Shown: positions 59,600-64,000 of the stretch, piece after piece
Position numbering within the stretch: the stretch's first letter is position 1
Layout: the number at the start of each line of letters is the position of its first letter
Source: Tetragonia tetragonoides
Taxonomy: Eukaryota > Streptophyta > Magnoliopsida > Caryophyllales > Aizoaceae
Direction of reading: 5' to 3'
NCBI GenBank assembly: GCA_038025085.1
Contig: CM076148.1
Span: 38,709,691-38,773,690 of the forward strand
DNA: 64,000 bases
The notes under the pieces: generated by a model
Database searches by the model: none
Told to the model about the DNA's origin: nothing
Seen by the model: only the letters and a program-made list of their open reading frames with translations
Translations under genes and position numbers: made by a program

Positions 59600-59821
59600 T
59601 GCCAGCCTTGGAGGTCAGGAGTCACACTCACACCAATCCATTTCAAGATCATACTCCAAACAGCGGCACAAAAAAGAGCATTCAAAAAACAAGTGCTGCA
59701 TCGATTCATCTTGACTAGAGCATAGGGGGCAGATAGTATCACACTGAATACCCCAAGCTCCGATCATCTCTTTAGTTCTCAACTTCTCAAGCATAGCAAG
59801 CCAAAGAATGAACACAGCCAT
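59600..59821 (-). pseudogene. LINE zinc-binding (zf-RVT) domain fragment
   Basis: The frame 59821-59615 reads MAVFILWLAMLEKLRTKEMI...CDTICPLCSSQDESMQHLFFECSF. The W-x-A-x-x-x-L-x-T-K lead-in and the CPLC...HLFF-x-C pattern are the reverse-transcriptase zinc-binding domain of plant LINEs. No reverse transcriptase lies upstream: the adjacent sequence is the F-box gene on the same strand. It is therefore an isolated fragment. Confidence 0.8.
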
Positions 59822-59975
59822 AAAGGATCACCTTTAACCATTAAGAAGTGCAATATATCATGATCATAAATGACCTTTACTGCTTGAAATCTAGAGTTCA
59901 ACATAAAAAGATATAATCTCCAAGACATAGGACAAGTTTCTTTATGCAATCACAACAACATCCATCCAGTACAAG

Positions 59976-61343
59976 CTAAAGTGGAGGTAGTGGTGTTGGG
60001 AACCCCTGATGAAAAAGCACAACATCTTGACAAAGCACTCTCATATGAGACACGAAGCCCCTTTCATGTTTCAGCCACAACTTTCTCTCGAATTTACCAG
60101 TCTGAATGTTGAAGTGAGAAACATGTGTTGTTGTATACACAAAAATGATATCCTTGTTACATGGATGGAAATTCAGGTAGTTGAAACCGAATCTCAACCT
60201 TGTAAGACAAAAATTGTTGTATACCACTTGGTGTTCCAAACGCCACACCCCTTTCTGGTAGTCTTCAAGATCCCAAACACATAGAACATGGTCTAAAATA
60301 TTCAAATCAAATTTTGTACCAGACACCCGAAGGTGACCTTGGCATACCCCAATTCCTGACAGGGAACCAAATCCATCAGGTAGCTTGATAGTTTGGCTAA
60401 GTTTGAGTTGTGGATCATTACTGAACAGATCAAGCGAAACAAGTGCATTGCATTCATCATTGATCCAATGCAGCATCCCGTTGTGGGGAATCATCCGATT
60501 ATAGAAATAATTATAGTCCCATTTGAAAGGGTACCAATTAACTATCAACTTTGTCCATTGTCTTGACTCAGAACAGAAGATACGAACCGTGAATAGAGAA
60601 GAACCAATTTTATGGGGAGCAGCCACAATCACCCTGAATTTCAAGCCATTCACATCATGATGGCACAAAAGCCCTATTTTGGAAGATTGTTTTGGACGGT
60701 AAAAATCAGGGATAGGGGGAAGCATGATCCACTGTTTGAACAGCAAGTTGACAACATAATATTTTGCAAAGTAAGTGCAAAGAAACAGATCCTCGCACGA
60801 CGTCCAAACACGAATTGGCTCCATCTTTGCAGCTACTGTTGTCTTTATGTGCTTGGACTTTCTCTTGGACTTGGACCTGGACCTTGGGAGGAAATCGAAG
60901 TTGACATATTGCTTCCTGTAAGACTCGGACAACATGGGATTGGTGGAGATGACCTGAGCTCTGAACAAGGAGCTCGAGATTTCAGTCTCACTCCAGGGCA
61001 TAAGCCGGTATTGGAACAGAAGAGTAAAGGAGCTAGGAGTAGGAGTGATTTGGCATTCCTTGCAATGGCTATAGAAGCGGCTAATAAAATAATTACTAGA
61101 GATGATAGAATTCCAACGCTTGCACACAACCATATACCGACAAGCACATGTGTTGGGGAGTCGTATCAGGATTTCAATCAACAGTTGGTCTGCGTCTATC
61201 ATGTTGCTCAGCAGCTCCAATTCAAATTTGGGTTCAGATTCAGAATTTTTTAAATTATGACTACTGCTTCCTAGCACTCGAACTCCCACTCCCTCAGTAT
61301 CTTTGAACATCAACAAATAGCACCCCTTCAGTTTCACTCTCAA
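59976..61343 (-). CDS. F-box protein
   Basis: A single open frame of 455 residues. An F-box lies at about 50-94 (DADQLLIEILIRLPNTCACRYMVVCKRWNSIISSNYFISRFYSH), with the L-x-EIL-x-RLP and VCKRWNSII signatures. The rest resembles F-box-associated beta-propeller sequence (WTKLIVNWYPF, HNGMLHWIN, VCVWDLEDYQKGVWRLEHQV). F-box proteins are substrate adaptors of SCF ubiquitin ligases, binding SKP1 through the F-box. The substrate is unknown. The start is uncertain: the first ATG gives a 47-residue extension before MIDADQLL, which is an equally plausible initiator. A possible leader intron lies at about 61748-61363 (GTAAAT donor, TTTACAG acceptor on the minus strand). The frame is intact. Confidence 0.85.
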   Translation of the reverse strand: MRVKLKGCYLLMFKDTEGVGVRVLGSSSHNLKNSESEPKFELELLSNMIDADQLLIEILIRLPNTCACRYMVVCKRWNSIISSNYFISRFYSHCKECQITPTPSSFTLLFQYRLMPWSETEISSSLFRAQVISTNPMLSESYRKQYVNFDFLPRSRSKSKRKSKHIKTTVAAKMEPIRVWTSCEDLFLCTYFAKYYVVNLLFKQWIMLPPIPDFYRPKQSSKIGLLCHHDVNGLKFRVIVAAPHKIGSSLFTVRIFCSESRQWTKLIVNWYPFKWDYNYFYNRMIPHNGMLHWINDECNALVSLDLFSNDPQLKLSQTIKLPDGFGSLSGIGVCQGHLRVSGTKFDLNILDHVLCVWDLEDYQKGVWRLEHQVVYNNFCLTRLRFGFNYLNFHPCNKDIIFVYTTTHVSHFNIQTGKFERKLWLKHERGFVSHMRVLCQDVVLFHQGFPTPLPPL

Positions 61344-61362
61344 TTAAGCATTAAATTGTCAT

Positions 61363-61810
61363 CTGTAAACAATAACACCAATATTGCTTCCAATACCTAA
61401 AGCCAAATTCAGCAAGACAAAACAATTGAACATATAAATGAATGATGGCAATTCATTCTTAGATGCTAGAAGAATGTTTACAAGAACCAAAATCCAGCAA
61501 TATATGGCTAGCTAAACAAAAATTAAGCAACTTGATTTTGAGCCCACATGAGAAAAAAAAAATCAAAAAAATTCCAGTATTACTTTGGTTCCCTTGTTGG
61601 AAAAATCAAGTCTTGAGACTGACTAATTGCTGGAATTATTGATTTCAATAACTTTCTAGCGAAATTAAGCAAAGCTGAACTGATAATTAAATAATGTTAA
61701 AGGCAAAATTGAAGATATGCGATAACAAATTAGGGTTTCGCGATTTACCTTTGATTTTGATTTCGAGAGATTGACTGCAAACTAGGCGAGGTTGCTTGCT
61801 CAGTCGCGAT
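61363..61810 (-). promoter_or_regulatory. Possible leader exon and intron of the F-box gene
   Basis: On the minus strand a donor GTAAATCG begins at 61748 and an acceptor TTTACAG ends at 61363, just upstream of the F-box start. This would give a 5' UTR intron of about 390 bp. Inference from splice signals only. Confidence 0.35.
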
Positions 61811-62255
61811 AAAATATACAGCCCAAGCTCTTCAACCCATCCAGTTTTCATAAGAAAGTTCAATTATTTTTTTCAGAGTTGTATTTGATTTAGGAGCATA
61901 ATTTATTTCCTTGTAGGTTTTGAAGTCAATAAATATAGATTATGGGTAAGAACTAAGAAGTGAGTTGTATATTGCTCATAATAATTGAAATAGAGATTAT
62001 TATAATAATTGAAAAAAAGTTGAGATTATAATAATTGAAATAAAAGTGAAATAGAGTTGTTTGGAGTATAATTTGTTTCCTAATATGTTAGGAAGTCAAT
62101 AAAGTAGAGATTTTGTAGGAGATTTATAAGGAAGTTATTTTCAAGTAATTTAAATAAATAAGTAATAATCTCAAAAAAAAAAAAAAAGCTAATTTATTGG
62201 AATAAACATTACTTATTAAAAGGAAAATCCAAGAGTGAAGATCAAAAGCATCCAC
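61811..62255. other. AT-rich intergenic DNA
   Basis: Repeated short motifs (ataattgaaatagagattat and variants near 61980-62050) and an A-rich run at about 62174-62187. No gene recognised. Confidence 0.5.
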
Positions 62256-62530
62256 TAATTCACCTTTGACTTAAATTCAATTTAGTTCAGTTCAGTTCAG
62301 TCCAGTCCAGTTCATGTGTAACTTTATTACTCATATAACTTTTTATTCCGAAATAATTTCATGATGAAAATTATGTCATCGGAAAGATCTCAAAGCATAC
62401 TTTCAAATGAGTCTAATATTGACTATGTTTGGACGAATTTTAAATGGTGAACAGTCAAGTTCAAAAAATCAATTAAGTTCAGTTCAATTCAGATCAGATC
62501 AGTTTTATCCAGGTGAATCAAACGGAGTCT
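62256..62530. mobile_element. Tourist-like MITE, second copy of the 30-kb family
   Basis: Shares with 30032-30320 the cagttcagtt runs, gtgtaactttattactcata, ttattccgaaataatt, ggaaagatctcaaagcat and the right end tccaggtgaatcaaac. The left terminus is damaged (attcacctttgactt, lacking ggctctgtttg), so target repeats cannot be confirmed. Confidence 0.8.
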
Positions 62531-63238
62531 AAGTATCCACTAAGAAAGAGACCATACCCAACTCAAAAGCATCTACTAAATAGGAGACCATACAATGGCC
62601 TTAAAACCCAAAAGCCAAAAGGTGCCACAGTGAAAAACGTGATTCAAGTGGAGACTAATTACGTACCATTACTAAGCCACTGGAGGGAGCTCAATTCTAA
62701 TATGACTCAGACGGAGGATCCATGTCACACTCAACTCCGTAATTAGATCTTCTTCTTCCCCATCAGTGCCATCGTCCAATTCTTTTTCATCTTCTATGTC
62801 GTCTTCTTCATCCCGTTGAGGAGGATCATCCATTTCATCTCCATTTCCATTCAACCCTCGCGGCGGTTGGCCAAGGGTGGTAAAGAACCACAACTTCATG
62901 CTCGATGTTTGTTGCATCTGAAGCATTGGAAGATGAACCTGAGTTGACTGAAACATTCTGAGGCTAATCCTATGCAACATGTTTGTAATATTTCTGCTAC
63001 AAGTAGACATAAGATGAGAGGAAACAAAAAACAGATTTAAAATGTATCGGAGTACCGAGCAAGTGAGCCAGCCATCCTTTGCTTCGGAATTTCCAATGTC
63101 ACTTTAGTGTTAAGTTTTCCAAGGTGCCAATTTTCACCGATTGATCTCCTCAATGATATATCACTATGTATTCAATTAATTATTTTACTTTTGGGTTTTG
63201 TTATGTTATGTTAAATTATTTGTTTTTATTTAATTTAA
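62531..63238. other. Intergenic; short frames without recognised domain
   Basis: A minus-strand frame at 63010-62672 encodes an acidic stretch (DEMDDPPQRDEEDDIEDEKE) and has no recognised family. It may be a gene or transposon scrap. No termini or splice-supported extension were found. Confidence 0.4.
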
Positions 63239-63330
63239 TTTTTTTTTGAAAAGGCAAGGATGACCCATTAGAAAGCAAGGATAACCTACTTTACAGATTA
63301 TCCTAAAGTGTCTTTCACAAAATTAAATTA
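63239..63330 (-). pseudogene. LINE 3'-terminal fragment (same family as 14.6 kb)
   Basis: After a T run at 63239-63247 the sequence gaaaaggca...gattatcctaaagtgtcttt parallels gaaaaggca...gattatcctaaagcgtcctt at 14576-14620. On the minus strand both read K-D-(T/A)-L-G-stop next to an A-tail, so this is the very end of the same LINE family. The remainder is not recognisable. Confidence 0.6.
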
Positions 63331-64000
63331 GTGAAAGACATATCGAACGAATTCGACGAATAAGTAACCAAAAGCAATAGAGACCAAAGTGAAAAAAAAA
63401 TCCACACATCATTGACATATGTTGAAGCCAAACAACCCAGAATCCACCAACAAGTAATAACACTTTGAAAAACTAAACTATATATCACCAAAGTAATAAC
63501 ACTTTCAAGAGTTTAAATTCATCTTTAAGCTAAAATAAAAAAAATAAAAATTCATTCTTATGGTTTGCTCAGCCTGAAATGGAGAAGTCTTTGAGTGGAG
63601 AATTCCAAATAATAAGGCTAACCATATAATTGTGGTGAAAACAGTTAGAAAGGTACCATACTTATGGTAAAATTGCTTAAATGAGGACAAATTATTTAAA
63701 ATAATATCAATATCGGAAATTGGGGAATGAGGATCATAGGAAAGAGATCACTTGGGCTTGCGGGCTCTGGGTTTTCTGTTTCCGGGCAGCATACACTTTG
63801 AGGATTCGAACATGTGTTAAGTGGAAATAAAGTAACAGGACCAAATGAAAAAAAATAAAAAAATAACAGGACCAACTCCTCAACCACCGAGCTACTCTGT
63901 ATTTTATGCTACTGTTTACTAATTAATATATTTATTCTAACTTTGACTCTTACGGGATAACAACTTTATCTATATTTTTTTTCTTCCCATGGAATCCTCT
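63331..64000. other. Intergenic AT-rich DNA to window end
   Basis: No gene, RNA or transposon terminus recognised. Short minus-strand frames (63505-63690, 63696-63887) are hydrophobic low-complexity stretches without family resemblance. Confidence 0.45.

Noticed and set aside
60612..61253. 213-codon plus-strand frame
   Set aside because: Antisense shadow of the F-box gene, no recognisable domain.
62672..63010. 112-codon acidic minus-strand frame
   Set aside because: Acidic low-complexity stretch with no recognised family, promoter or splice support; left as unassigned intergenic sequence.

Overview
The window is nuclear DNA from a flowering plant, most likely a eudicot. It carries intron-split genes with GT..AG borders, long AT-rich intergenic stretches, microsatellites and many small DNA transposons. 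Encoded proteins closely resemble known Arabidopsis families: GNOM, XXT5, VTI1-type SNARE, VIK kinase and p24-delta. No species can be named from sequence alone. There is no operon logic: neighbouring genes are independently transcribed and functionally unrelated.

Layout. 1-1.4 kb: broken LINE retrotransposon (reverse transcriptase end plus zinc-binding domain). 2.1-5 kb: minisatellite with a Stowaway MITE inside it, very long ATT microsatellites and other repeats. 5.7-9.0 kb: small two-exon gene for a PET100-like cytochrome oxidase assembly factor. 9.9-10.6 kb: small membrane protein of unknown function. 12.8-14.2 kb (minus): xyloglucan xylosyltransferase, XXT5-like. 14.6 kb: LINE RNase H remnant. 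16.8-23.8 kb: full-length GNOM-type ARF-GEF. 24.35-26.09 kb: Mutator-like element with a 9-bp target duplication, containing an Emigrant-like element. 29.7-33.3 kb: SABATH methyltransferase pseudogene, loaded with Tourist-like MITEs and an internal duplication. 34.4-39.2 kb: VTI1-type Qb-SNARE. 40.1-44.0 kb: predicted chloroplast protein resembling DUF3110. 45.5-46.1 kb: hAT-like MITE just upstream of the next gene. 46.2-52.7 kb: VIK-type ankyrin/kinase gene. 54.2-56.7 kb (minus): p24-delta cargo receptor. 57.3-59.8 kb: LINE remnants. 60.0-61.3 kb (minus): F-box gene. 62-64 kb: Tourist and LINE remnants and intergenic DNA.

Three loci belong to secretory or endomembrane traffic (GNOM, VTI1, p24-delta) and XXT5 acts in the Golgi, but this looks like coincidence of location. 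No clearly new biological system was found. The most noteworthy structures are the nested transposons with intact target-site duplications, the SABATH pseudogene with identifiable disabling lesions, and the MITEs sitting in introns or leaders of otherwise intact genes. All exon borders were placed by hand from reading frame, GT..AG signals and remembered family sequences, without transcript data.
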